A stretch of DNA of 29,189 nucleotides from a virus: positions 1 to 29,189 of the IMG/VR virus record IMGVR_UViG_3300035698_013882, one strand, 5' to 3'. Below, one piece after another: positions 16,282 to 23,246 of the stretch. The notes beneath the pieces are model-generated. The model saw only the letters and a program-made list of their open reading frames with translations, did no database searches and was not told the origin of the DNA. Within the stretch, counting starts at the first letter, position 1. Each line of letters begins with the position of its first letter. The position numbers were made by a program, and so were the translations under genes.

Positions 16282-17697
16282 ATGCCTGCAGCCGTAGTAG
16301 TCGCCGCAGCGAAGAAAAAGAATATGAGTCTTAAAGCCGCAGAAGATTTATGGTTTCAAGCAAAGCATATAGGTGATAAGCAGATGGGTGATAAGAGAAA
16401 AAGTTCCCCTGGGCAATACTGGTCCTTTGTTAACTCCATATTTCAAAAGAGCTTGAACGAAGGCAGCGATCAGTTATACACAGATCTGAGTAAAGAAGAC
16501 AGGGCAGAACATGAGAAGTTTTATGAAGAGGTTAATCCAGACGAGTTCTCTCACGCAGATGATCCAGATAGTGATTTCGATCCCGAGCAGCTAGCAATGG
16601 GTACCGAAGTTGAAAAAGAGCACACAGACGATGTGAATATAGCTAAAGCAATCGCTAAAGCACATCTAGCAGAAATACCTGATTACTATACAAGACTAAA
16701 AAATATGGAGGATGGAGCAATGAAAGAAGGTCAAATATATGAACAATACTTAGCAGGAGATAGGGCATTACTAGAATCTACAGAAGTACTACTAGAAGGT
16801 AAAATTATAAATGTAGTAAAAGGTGCAATATCCAAAGTAGCATCCGCAGTAGGTAAGTCTCCTAAAGCTGTAAAAGTAGTTATAGGGTTAGCTTTATATA
16901 TGGTATATGTACAGAAGGGAACCGCTAACGCAGAGAAGCTTATGAAAGCAGGTATTAGATCAACAGGTGGAGACCCAGATAAATTAGGTTCTTATTATAT
17001 GGACGAGGTAGCAAAGAGTATGCTTATGAGTGATATGCAAAGATCAGGATCAGCACTATCTAAATTTCCTAAAGAGATAGGCGAGGCGCTGCAAAAGGTT
17101 GCGATAGGAGCAACCTCTCTTTCTCCTTTTTTTGGGGCTAATGTTGTCTTAAAGAATACTTTTGGTAATGCTCGTACAATACTTAATTCTTTTTCAAAAG
17201 AGATGACTAGTAGAATATTAAAATACTCTCGAGAGGGTGATTATGGAGCTCCAAGATTAAAAGCAGCTAATGAGGCTCAGGCGTATGATAGCTACCTAGC
17301 AGGGACTACATCTCTGAACGAATGTATTTTAAATGAAAGCAGCCTGAAAGATTTAGAAGATAAAATGAGAACTCATGTAAGTGATAAAGGTAAAAAAGCT
17401 GTAGGTAATACTCTTGATGCAAGTAAGTCAATTTTAACTTTATACAATAAGTATAAGGCAGCAGGTGGTAAGAAAGAAGTAAAGGATATATTGAAAGAAG
17501 AAAATCTAACAGAGGCATTAAGTATTGGGGATGCATTCCTTAAACTAGCGAAAAATAAAGGCAAGAAGATCATCATACATTATAAAAATAAGATGACTGA
17601 GTTTCAACCGCATCAAGAAAGTCACGCCAGAGATCTTTTAGATATGTTAGATAAAGACAGTGTTCCATTTCAAGTAGAGTTTGCGAAGAAATTTTAA
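16282..17697 (+). CDS. Modular head protein with two internal targeting motifs (possible polyprotein)
   Basis: A 471-aa protein of three blocks. Residues 1-146 contain an EDLWFQAKHIG...YWSFVNSIF segment and a PEQLAMGTEVEKEHTDD...YYTRL segment that resembles the DUF5661 family of phage proteins. Residue 152 begins IYEQYLAG with LLE at 163-165 and LLEG at 170-173, then a basic and a hydrophobic helix (about 196-210). Residue 335 begins AYDSYLAG, followed by a third block of about 120 residues. The motifs are the same as those at the N-termini of other internal-type proteins. This suggests that the protease cuts the protein into separate internal proteins, or that the downstream parts are also made from an internal start (see 16707-16722). 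Its position between protease and scaffold fits a core component. Confidence 0.65.
   Translation: MPAAVVVAAAKKKNMSLKAAEDLWFQAKHIGDKQMGDKRKSSPGQYWSFVNSIFQKSLNEGSDQLYTDLSKEDRAEHEKFYEEVNPDEFSHADDPDSDFDPEQLAMGTEVEKEHTDDVNIAKAIAKAHLAEIPDYYTRLKNMEDGAMKEGQIYEQYLAGDRALLESTEVLLEGKIINVVKGAISKVASAVGKSPKAVKVVIGLALYMVYVQKGTANAEKLMKAGIRSTGGDPDKLGSYYMDEVAKSMLMSDMQRSGSALSKFPKEIGEALQKVAIGATSLSPFFGANVVLKNTFGNARTILNSFSKEMTSRILKYSREGDYGAPRLKAANEAQAYDSYLAGTTSLNECILNESSLKDLEDKMRTHVSDKGKKAVGNTLDASKSILTLYNKYKAAGGKKEVKDILKEENLTEALSIGDAFLKLAKNKGKKIIIHYKNKMTEFQPHQESHARDLLDMLDKDSVPFQVEFAKKF
16707..16722 (+). promoter_or_regulatory. Likely internal ribosome site and start codon within the 471-aa gene
   Basis: GGAGG (16707-16711) stands eight bases before an in-frame ATG (16720, Met147). 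Starting here gives a 325-aa protein beginning MKEGQIYEQYLAG, so the motif would lie at the N-terminus exactly as in the free-standing members of the family. Dual translation is inferred. Confidence 0.5.
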
Positions 17698-17710
17698 AGG
17701 AGTTGAAGAT

Positions 17711-18910
17711 ATGACAAGAAGAAAAAAGAAAGCTATTAGAGAAGCAATGGCAGATAAGAAGATACTATACTCAGGTAAGTGGTTAGACCTCATACAGTTT
17801 AATGATTACGAAACTATAGACGAAGGGGATATAGTAATCATTCTCCCAGTAGTAAGAGGATCAGATAGTACAGAAACTAAAGTAGGTATAAGATTAGAGT
17901 ATTGTCCACCTTATATGTACAGCGATAAAATAGAACGATTATGGTATACAGTTATTAGTGGGGGTATTGAAGAAGGGGAGACTCCGAAGCAAGCACTACT
18001 AAGAGAGATCAAAGAGGAAGCAGGAGTTGCTGCAATAGAGGGAGAGCCAGAACTTATTGCAAGTAACATTCCAGTATGTAAAAGTACTACAATGAGAGCT
18101 CACATATACAAAGTATTCGTAAAAGCTGATAGCATAGACGCAACACTAGCTACAGGAGATGGCACAGAGAATGAACAGAAGAGTTCAACTATATGGGTAA
18201 CGAGAGAAGAACTTAAGAGTATCCTAAACCAAGAGCAGCATGATTTATTAGTACAGTCCTTAGCGCCACAATGCTTCGATGTTTCCGCTAATATAGACCC
18301 AGTAGTGCTGCAGAAGAGATTTGAAAGCATCGAAGAAACTATAAGACAGATACTGCCACAGGCTACGATTAATATTGAAGAGACCTTAAATTCCTGTTTA
18401 GAAAGTCAAAATTCAGAGAAGTTAAATCTTACGGAAAAATCACTAAAAGAAGCAAATTCTTCCATATCGGAAATGAAAGAGACTATTCAATTCCTAACAG
18501 AGCAGCTAAATGAATCCTCAGAGGTTGCTCAAGAATTGTCAAGTACATTAGATTCGATAGTAGAAGAGAAGAGTAACGAAGTTGATAAGTTGATTTCCGA
18601 GAACCACACACTTGAAGTTGAGAAGACAGTTCTAGAAGCTAAGGTTTACGCCAATAAGCTTTTAGATGAAACCTTCAGTCTACGCCCAATAGCTGAGAAG
18701 TTACTAGAGTGTAAGACAATTGAAGAAGTTGATATGACAGCAACAACGGTTAAAGAGAACGTTGAATTATTTGGGATTGACCAGATGCTTGCAGAAGCAA
18801 CAGGCAAACCGAAAGGCATCTCTTACATTAATCCCGAGGCGATAGTAATTAATGCTAATCTAACCGAGGATCAGATTGAGGCTAAGAGACTAGCCGGATT
18901 ATTAACTTAA
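17711..18910 (+). CDS. Nudix domain fused to a T4 gp22-like scaffold region
   Basis: A 399-aa protein. The start at 17711 is chosen because AAAGGAG lies just upstream; an in-frame ATG at 17681 inside the previous gene lacks a site. Residues 84-106 are a complete Nudix box (Gx5Ex7REUxEExGU) with REIKEEAGV at its end, so the N-terminal 190 residues should hydrolyse a nucleoside diphosphate linked to another group. From about residue 230 the protein becomes a long acidic coiled coil (SLKEANSSISEMKETIQFL), ending with a compact tail that includes MLAEATGKPKG, where LAE is a possible cleavage site. Its place between protease and capsid gene is that of the T4 core scaffold gp22. The fusion is unusual. 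The substrate is unknown. Confidence 0.75.
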   Translation: MTRRKKKAIREAMADKKILYSGKWLDLIQFNDYETIDEGDIVIILPVVRGSDSTETKVGIRLEYCPPYMYSDKIERLWYTVISGGIEEGETPKQALLREIKEEAGVAAIEGEPELIASNIPVCKSTTMRAHIYKVFVKADSIDATLATGDGTENEQKSSTIWVTREELKSILNQEQHDLLVQSLAPQCFDVSANIDPVVLQKRFESIEETIRQILPQATINIEETLNSCLESQNSEKLNLTEKSLKEANSSISEMKETIQFLTEQLNESSEVAQELSSTLDSIVEEKSNEVDKLISENHTLEVEKTVLEAKVYANKLLDETFSLRPIAEKLLECKTIEEVDMTATTVKENVELFGIDQMLAEATGKPKGISYINPEAIVINANLTEDQIEAKRLAGLLT

Positions 18911-18932
18911 ATAAAATTCAGGAGGAATTAAA

Positions 18933-19601
18933 ATGGTGGAAGTAAATTATAAAATAGACACGCCTTTAGATAGCAATGAAGATCTCAGTCTTGTTAATTT
19001 AAAGTATATGCTAGACATAACAAAAGCAGCCGTACAAAATATGGTTGAGGGTGACCAAGATGCAATCGGTGCAATTTGTACTGATTCAACTTCAGCAACC
19101 TTAACTTACGATGATGCAGCTCCATCTATTACAGCAGTAGTTCTAGTAGATGATGACACTCTAGAAATAGATGGAACTAATGGTGTACAGATTAAAGCAT
19201 TAGGTGTTGATACAGCAGAGTTAGCTTTACTAGCAGTTGACACAGCTCAGATAGCTTTACTAGCAGTTGACACAGCTCAGATAGCTGCAGATGCAATTGA
19301 CAATACGTTAATCGCCGATGCCGCAGTATCATTAGAAAACTTAGATGCAGGTGTTGCACCTGGTTTTATCACAGTAGGCGCAGCAGAAACAACTTGGTCA
19401 GGTGGCGGTGCTACATTAGCAGTAAGTGTTAGTGGAGTTTTGACTACAGACATAATTGTTGCTGGTTTTCATACAATTGGAACAGAAGGCGCTACATTAG
19501 CAGCTGTTGCAACAGAAAACACAATTACATTTACTCTTGATGCAGCTAACACAACTAACGATGCTGTTGTTGTTTATCAAATTCTAAGAGCAGCTGCGTA
19601 A
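18933..19601 (+). CDS. Repeat-containing surface or fibre-type head protein
   Basis: A 222-aa protein with CAGGAGG before the ATG. Its middle has four 10-residue repeats (VDTAELALLA, VDTAQIALLA, VDTAQIAADA, IDNTLIADAA), a pattern seen in phage fibres and head decorations that fold as trimeric beta structures. The C-terminal 80 residues form a beta-rich domain ending VVYQILRAAA, as in phage proteins exposed on the virion. Position directly before the capsid gene supports a decoration or head-fibre role. No catalytic motif is visible. Confidence 0.6.
   Translation: MVEVNYKIDTPLDSNEDLSLVNLKYMLDITKAAVQNMVEGDQDAIGAICTDSTSATLTYDDAAPSITAVVLVDDDTLEIDGTNGVQIKALGVDTAELALLAVDTAQIALLAVDTAQIAADAIDNTLIADAAVSLENLDAGVAPGFITVGAAETTWSGGGATLAVSVSGVLTTDIIVAGFHTIGTEGATLAAVATENTITFTLDAANTTNDAVVVYQILRAAA
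19206..19325 (+). repeat. Tandem 30-base repeats coding for 10-residue units
   Basis: Four units of 30 bases: 19206-19235, 19236-19265, 19266-19295 and a diverged fourth, 19296-19325. The stretches 19222-19251 and 19252-19281 are identical, which points to a recent duplication and a length-variable region. Confidence 0.85.
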
Positions 19602-19749
19602 CAGTAGCTTAGAGTTGACCTTACCGTATCTATCTTAATTAGCTTAGTTGGATAGTAGGAGTACCCTTAAGCTCTTATGTTTTTAAAGTATCGATTAACA
19701 TAGAGTATCGTCAGATACATATCAAATAAAAAATGAAAAGGAGATTAAC
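19602..19749 (+). promoter_or_regulatory. Leader region of the capsid gene
   Basis: A 148-base gap, long for this operon. It contains a short hairpin, GTATC (19705-19709) with GATAC (19714-19718) closing a GTCA loop, and an AAAAGGAG site before the ATG at 19750. A dedicated promoter for the most abundant virion protein is likely here, but no box could be identified with confidence. Confidence 0.4.
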
Positions 19750-21093
19750 ATGCAACCTTTAATGTTAATGGAGCAAAGAATCGCTCGAGATAAATCCCTT
19801 CTTGAAAAATGGGGATATCTTGTAGAAGGAATCAAAGGGTTTTCAATTGAAGACACGATGACTAAAAAAATGAACGTAGCTAGAATGTTGGAAAACCAAA
19901 CATTACAGTTATCAGTAATGGAAGCTACAGACAGTTCTAACGTAGCACAGTTTAAGAAGTACGCGTACCCATTAATCAGACGAGTATATCCTACTCTAGC
20001 GATTAATGATCTAGTATCAGTACAACCACTAGAAGGACCAGTTGGACAAATCTTTACATTCCAAGCGAAATATGGAACTACTAAAGGATCTACAACTGCA
20101 GGAACAACTGTATACAATAACGTTGACAAGAATTACACGTCTAACACTATTAGTACAGAGACAGTACAGGCATCAGGATCATCTACTACAGCATATGGTG
20201 GATCACTAGCTTTCAAACCTGTTGTTGTTAGTTCAGTAACAGTTACTATTGACACAATAGTAGGTACAGATGATGGCGCAGGCGCAATCACAGGTACAGG
20301 TATTGCTTCTGGTACTATCAATTACACTACTGGTGTAGTTGCTATTACACTTGATGCTGGTAACACAGCAGCGATGACAGCTGTTTACAAGTTTAACAGT
20401 GAAGGTAATACTCAACAGGCAGAAGTAAACTTTGAGATTACATCTGAAGCGGTTCAAGTTTCTGATAGAATCTTAAGAGCGAAATGGACGCCTCAAGCTC
20501 TACAAGACATGATGGCAGTTCACGGAGTTGAAGGTGATAAAGCTTTCACAGATGAAATGGCTAGACAGGTACAGCGAGAAATTTCACGTACTGTTATTGA
20601 TGAGCTATCTGCTAACGCAGCTGCTACACCAGTAAGCTTCACTAAAGCTCGTCCAACATATATCTCTTACGAAGACCATAAGAGAACATTAGTTGACAGC
20701 ATTACAGAAGTTAGTACTAACATCTATCAAGCATGTCTACGTGGTGCAGGAAACGTTATGGTAGTAGGAGCAAATGCTGCTAACATCATACAAACATTAC
20801 CTTCTTTCAGAGGAGATAGTGAGCAAGCGTTAATGCAGCCAAATGGTAGAATTGGTGTTCTTAATAACAGATGGATCGTTATTCAAGATATCAGTTATGA
20901 TGCAAACACAATTCTAGTCGGTTTTAAAGGCGACGGATTTGTTAACTCTGGAGCTGTATTTTCTCCATATGCGTTAACACTGACAGACGCTTTACTAAAT
21001 CCAGATGACATGAAGATCAGAAAAGGTATCTTAAGTCGAGACGCATTTACTCGAGTTAATAACTACCACTTTGGTTTAGTCAATATGGTATAG
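19750..21093 (+). CDS. Major capsid protein, T4 gp23-like
   Basis: A 447-aa protein that forms the head shell. Similarity to T4 gp23 is clear in the segment after the propeptide: YPLIRRVYPTLAINDLVSVQ, then GPVGQIFTFQAKYG, and in the spine-helix segment LRAKWTPQALQDMMAVHG (242-259). The first 58 residues form a charged, helical propeptide with LLE, LVE and MLE triplets. VME58 followed by AT is the best maturation site, comparable to LTE65 in gp23. An inserted beta domain (about residues 157-217, TIVGTDDGAG...TGTGIASGTINYTTG) has a close match in the 331-aa protein at 24295. Folding probably depends on the co-chaperonin at 8324. Transcription ends at the hairpin at 21121. Confidence 0.92.
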   Translation: MQPLMLMEQRIARDKSLLEKWGYLVEGIKGFSIEDTMTKKMNVARMLENQTLQLSVMEATDSSNVAQFKKYAYPLIRRVYPTLAINDLVSVQPLEGPVGQIFTFQAKYGTTKGSTTAGTTVYNNVDKNYTSNTISTETVQASGSSTTAYGGSLAFKPVVVSSVTVTIDTIVGTDDGAGAITGTGIASGTINYTTGVVAITLDAGNTAAMTAVYKFNSEGNTQQAEVNFEITSEAVQVSDRILRAKWTPQALQDMMAVHGVEGDKAFTDEMARQVQREISRTVIDELSANAAATPVSFTKARPTYISYEDHKRTLVDSITEVSTNIYQACLRGAGNVMVVGANAANIIQTLPSFRGDSEQALMQPNGRIGVLNNRWIVIQDISYDANTILVGFKGDGFVNSGAVFSPYALTLTDALLNPDDMKIRKGILSRDAFTRVNNYHFGLVNMV

Positions 21094-21111
21094 TAGTTCC
21101 GAAAAGAACTA
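21094..21111 (+). other. Small hairpin after the capsid gene
   Basis: TAGTTC (21094-21099) pairs with GAACTA (21106-21111) around a CGAAAA loop immediately after the capsid stop codon. It may protect the mRNA 3' end or assist the stronger terminator 10 bases on. Confidence 0.5.
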
Positions 21112-21120
21112 GAAGAATAC

Positions 21121-21156
21121 ACAACGGCAGGCTTGATTGTCTGCCGTTGTTTTATT
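21121..21156 (+). terminator. Intrinsic terminator of the capsid gene
   Basis: A perfect 10-base stem, ACAACGGCAG (21121-21130) with CTGCCGTTGT (21141-21150), a 10-base loop and a following TTTATTT. It separates the highly expressed capsid gene from the cysteine-motif array. Confidence 0.85.
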
Positions 21157-21193
21157 TGCAGTAGACAATGTTATATTAATCAAAGGATACAGT

Positions 21194-21232
21194 ATGACAT
21201 TACATACACAAAAGCAGACTTCAATACTATGA
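21194..21232 (+). CDS. Possible 12-residue leader peptide
   Basis: An AAAGGA site precedes an ATG at 21194, giving MTLHTQKQTSIL and a stop. The stop TGA overlaps the ATG of the first cysteine-motif gene as ATGA. That gene has no good ribosome site of its own, so this mini-frame may bring ribosomes to it. It could also be chance. Confidence 0.35.
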   Translation: MTLHTQKQTSIL

Positions 21233-21516
21233 AGCTATCGGATCCATCTGTAGGCCTAACAAGTAAGATAGTAATGCATGTGGATTATACTTCAAACAAC
21301 GACGGGTGGTATAGCCCAAAGATAGTATACAAAGCCTTATTTAATGATAGATGCTTAGAAGTTTATAATTGTCCTTACTATATGAGTTGCTTAATAGGAC
21401 ACCTAGACGGCACATGCCCTAAAGGTACAAAAGGAAGAGAAGGCTCAGAGGAAGTTATATTAAACATGGTAGAAGAACATGATTTAATTGAAGTAATGTC
21501 AAGGGATAAAAGCTAA
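21229..21516 (+). CDS. Four-cysteine-motif protein 1 of 8
   Basis: A 95-aa protein and the first of eight consecutive small genes sharing one motif. The cysteines are C42, C48, C54 and C63 in RCLEVYNCPYYMSC...TC, with the invariant Tyr three residues after the second Cys. The open frame extends upstream to 21133, but that would start inside the terminator stem. The ATG at 21229 overlaps the stop of a 12-residue leader. Its own ribosome site is poor. The N-terminal part has a beta-like stretch (TSKIVMHVDY) and the tail is acidic. The motif could bind zinc or form disulphides; function unknown. Confidence 0.65.
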   Translation: MKLSDPSVGLTSKIVMHVDYTSNNDGWYSPKIVYKALFNDRCLEVYNCPYYMSCLIGHLDGTCPKGTKGREGSEEVILNMVEEHDLIEVMSRDKS

Positions 21517-21887
21517 TGGTTAAAGTAAATCTTATAGCTGGCGCAGGTGGTTCAGGTGGTTCCGGAGCAATAGGAGCAACAGGAGGAGCTGGTCAAGTCT
21601 TAACGACAGATGCATTTAAAGATTTAATTGCAGCTGTTAAATGTATTGGTGATAAATGTGATCACTACTTGGAATGTTTATCTACCAGAGAGATGAAAGA
21701 TACTTGTAAGAACTTTGAAACGATGGATAGATATAATGATATGTTAAAACTAAGAGATATGGATATACCCTTAAGTGAAATAGGACAACAGCTAAGAACT
21801 TGGACATCTGCTAACGCAGGCGCCGGAGTTGGAAGCATAGTTGTTCCAATTAGGACAGCTGGGAGTGCTACTAATGTTATTGGCTAG
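21516..21887 (+). CDS. Four-cysteine-motif protein 2 of 8, Gly-rich N-terminus
   Basis: A 123-aa protein whose start overlaps the previous stop (TAATG). Residues 8-27 are a glycine-rich run (AGAGGSGGSGAIGATGGAGQ), unusual among its neighbours and reminiscent of flexible or collagen-like virion segments. The cysteine motif follows: C43, C48, C54, C64 with DHYLEC in the middle. The C-terminal 40 residues are rich in A, G and V. Function unknown; family membership rests on the motif and gene order. Confidence 0.7.
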   Translation: MVKVNLIAGAGGSGGSGAIGATGGAGQVLTTDAFKDLIAAVKCIGDKCDHYLECLSTREMKDTCKNFETMDRYNDMLKLRDMDIPLSEIGQQLRTWTSANAGAGVGSIVVPIRTAGSATNVIG

Positions 21888-22230
21888 TACTCCTGAAACT
21901 CCAAGAGAAAGTGCTTATAAAAGATTCGCAAAAGGAAAATATTTTGAAAATAAGAACATTGAAATTGCACACGGTAATACAGGCGAGTTTGGTAAGTATC
22001 TTTTTAGTAATTATTTACGCGCTCTTAATTGTAAAAAAGAGAAGTGTCCGGATTACTTAACCTGCTTAGCAACAAGACAGGTGACTAAGAGGTGTAAGAA
22101 ACATTCAGAGAATGTATTCGATATAGTAGATTATAAAGAGATGGATTCTATTCAGGAACTGCAAGCAGCTACTCAGACAATAGATGAACATATAAGAAAA
22201 GAAATGTTTAAGAATGTTGGATTAGCATGA
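21874..22230 (+). CDS. Four-cysteine-motif protein 3 of 8
   Basis: A 118-aa protein. The frame is open from a TTG at 21841, but the ATG at 21874 has GGGAG about nine bases upstream and overlaps the previous gene by only 14 bases, so it is preferred. The motif is C53, C58, C64, C74 in NCKKEKCPDYLTCLAT...RC. Residues 10-50 are basic and aromatic, and a helical C-terminus follows. The KKEKC segment is shared with protein 4 and nearly with protein 5 (KKEEC), which suggests these three are the most recent duplicates. Confidence 0.7.
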   Translation: MLLASTPETPRESAYKRFAKGKYFENKNIEIAHGNTGEFGKYLFSNYLRALNCKKEKCPDYLTCLATRQVTKRCKKHSENVFDIVDYKEMDSIQELQAATQTIDEHIRKEMFKNVGLA

Positions 22231-22421
22231 CCGTATTAGAAAGTATATTTGTTTGTAAGAAAGAAAAATGTGCTGCTTACTTAATATGCTTAACTAAAGG
22301 AGAACTATCCTACTATTGCAGAAGACAGATGAAGACAAGAGAACTAGGTGATCCTACTCCAACTACATCAGGACCACTTAAGAGATCAGCTGCAAGAACA
22401 GCTTTTACATTGGATGAATGA
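22227..22421 (+). CDS. Four-cysteine-motif protein 4 of 8
   Basis: A 64-aa protein beginning with an ATGA overlap. Its motif lies almost at the N-terminus: C10, C15, C21, C31 in VCKKEKCAAYLICL...YYC. The remaining 33 residues are basic and rich in T, P and S. So little flanks the motif that the motif itself is probably the functional unit. Confidence 0.7.
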   Translation: MTVLESIFVCKKEKCAAYLICLTKGELSYYCRRQMKTRELGDPTPTTSGPLKRSAARTAFTLDE

Positions 22422-22579
22422 TGGTAGAAACTCACGTTTGTAAGAAAGAAGAGTGTGCTAATTATCTTAGTTGCATGGCTACTAAACCATTAACACATTT
22501 TTGTAGAAAGTTCTTAAGAGCAAAATGGACACCTCACGCATTAGCAGATCTTAAAGCTATTCATGGAAAGGGTTCTTAG
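22418..22579 (+). CDS. Four-cysteine-motif protein 5 of 8, fused to a capsid-protein-like segment
   Basis: A 53-aa gene starting at overlapping ATGs (22418 or 22421) within the previous stop. The cysteine motif is C8, C13, C19, C29 (VCKKEECANYLSCM...FC). Directly after it, residues 33-50 read LRAKWTPHALADLKAIHG. This matches residues 242-259 of the major capsid protein (LRAKWTPQALQDMMAVHG) at 13 of 18 positions by eye, with 19 of the first 21 bases identical. It is either a relic of a duplicated capsid gene or a functional capsid mimic. The protein ends three residues later. Confidence 0.7.
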   Translation: MMVETHVCKKEECANYLSCMATKPLTHFCRKFLRAKWTPHALADLKAIHGKGS

Positions 22580-22995
22580 TGGCACCGTTTACAGTACAGG
22601 AGAAATGCATTGAAAAAGATTGTAGTTGTTATTTAGAATGTATAGCAAGCCCAGGTCAAGATAGAGATAGCCAAGGCAGATTAAAGCGATGCATTCTAAG
22701 GAGTGGAACTAGATTGGGACCAATAACACATAGTTATGGACAGATAGATTTATATACTAGAAATATTGTAATAGGATGCTCCGATGTGTACGGAGTAACT
22801 ATGCCACCGCCAGAGAATATAGAAGATGGTGACATGATAGTACTTAGGACTACTCAGCGGTGCAACATAGGATCCTGCAGTGGCTTAAGTTTAATAAGAC
22901 CTGCAACTTTAGAGTACGATGATTCACTAATACTTATATACGATGAAGGCAGGCAGGTGCTACAAGAGCTAACAAGAACAGTAAAGCTACTATGA
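22579..22995 (+). CDS. Four-cysteine-motif protein 6 of 8
   Basis: A 138-aa protein starting at a GTG that shares its G with the previous TAG stop; AAAGGG lies upstream. The motif is C10, C15, C21, C38 (KCIEKDCSCYLEC), with an insertion before the last Cys. Two further cysteine pairs (GCSDVYG near residue 73, RCNIGSC near 95) lie in a beta-rich C-terminal domain that includes GDMIVLRTTQ, which may be a small barrel. It is the largest member. Function unknown. Confidence 0.65.
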   Translation: MAPFTVQEKCIEKDCSCYLECIASPGQDRDSQGRLKRCILRSGTRLGPITHSYGQIDLYTRNIVIGCSDVYGVTMPPPENIEDGDMIVLRTTQRCNIGSCSGLSLIRPATLEYDDSLILIYDEGRQVLQELTRTVKLL

Positions 22996-23246
22996 GCATA
23001 AAGCGTAAAGTTAGAACAACAATAATAGGTAAAGAATTAAGAGTCTCATCTGGAAGATCCATCAGCAATTATACTACATATTTTATGCAGAAGACAGACA
23101 GCTGTGCTGATACTTTTAACTGTCCTGATTATCTTAGATGTATGTTAAATGCAGAGGATATAAAATGTTTGAAGGCACAGCGAGCAGCAGGAAGCTATCA
23201 TTGCATCGGCAAATACTTAAAAACAGGTGATGCAAAGAGATGGTAG
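22992..23246 (+). CDS. Four-cysteine-motif protein 7 of 8
   Basis: An 84-aa protein with an ATGA start overlap. A basic N-terminus (MSIKRKVRTTIIGKELRV) precedes the motif C38, C44, C50, C59 (SCADTFNCPDYLRCM...KC). The spacing C-x5-C-x5-C-x8-C is the same as in proteins 1 and 8, whereas proteins 2-5 have x4-x5-x9, so two subfamilies exist. Confidence 0.7.
   Translation: MSIKRKVRTTIIGKELRVSSGRSISNYTTYFMQKTDSCADTFNCPDYLRCMLNAEDIKCLKAQRAAGSYHCIGKYLKTGDAKRW

Noticed and set aside
17306-17576. Two overlapping minus-strand open frames of 67-76 aa
   Set aside because: Both lie inside the 471-aa gene, lack ribosome sites and have no coding character.
21133-21228. N-terminal extension of the first cysteine-motif gene to an upstream ATG
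   Set aside because: That start is inside the capsid terminator loop, so the mRNA for the array would probably not include it, and the extra residues share nothing with the other members.
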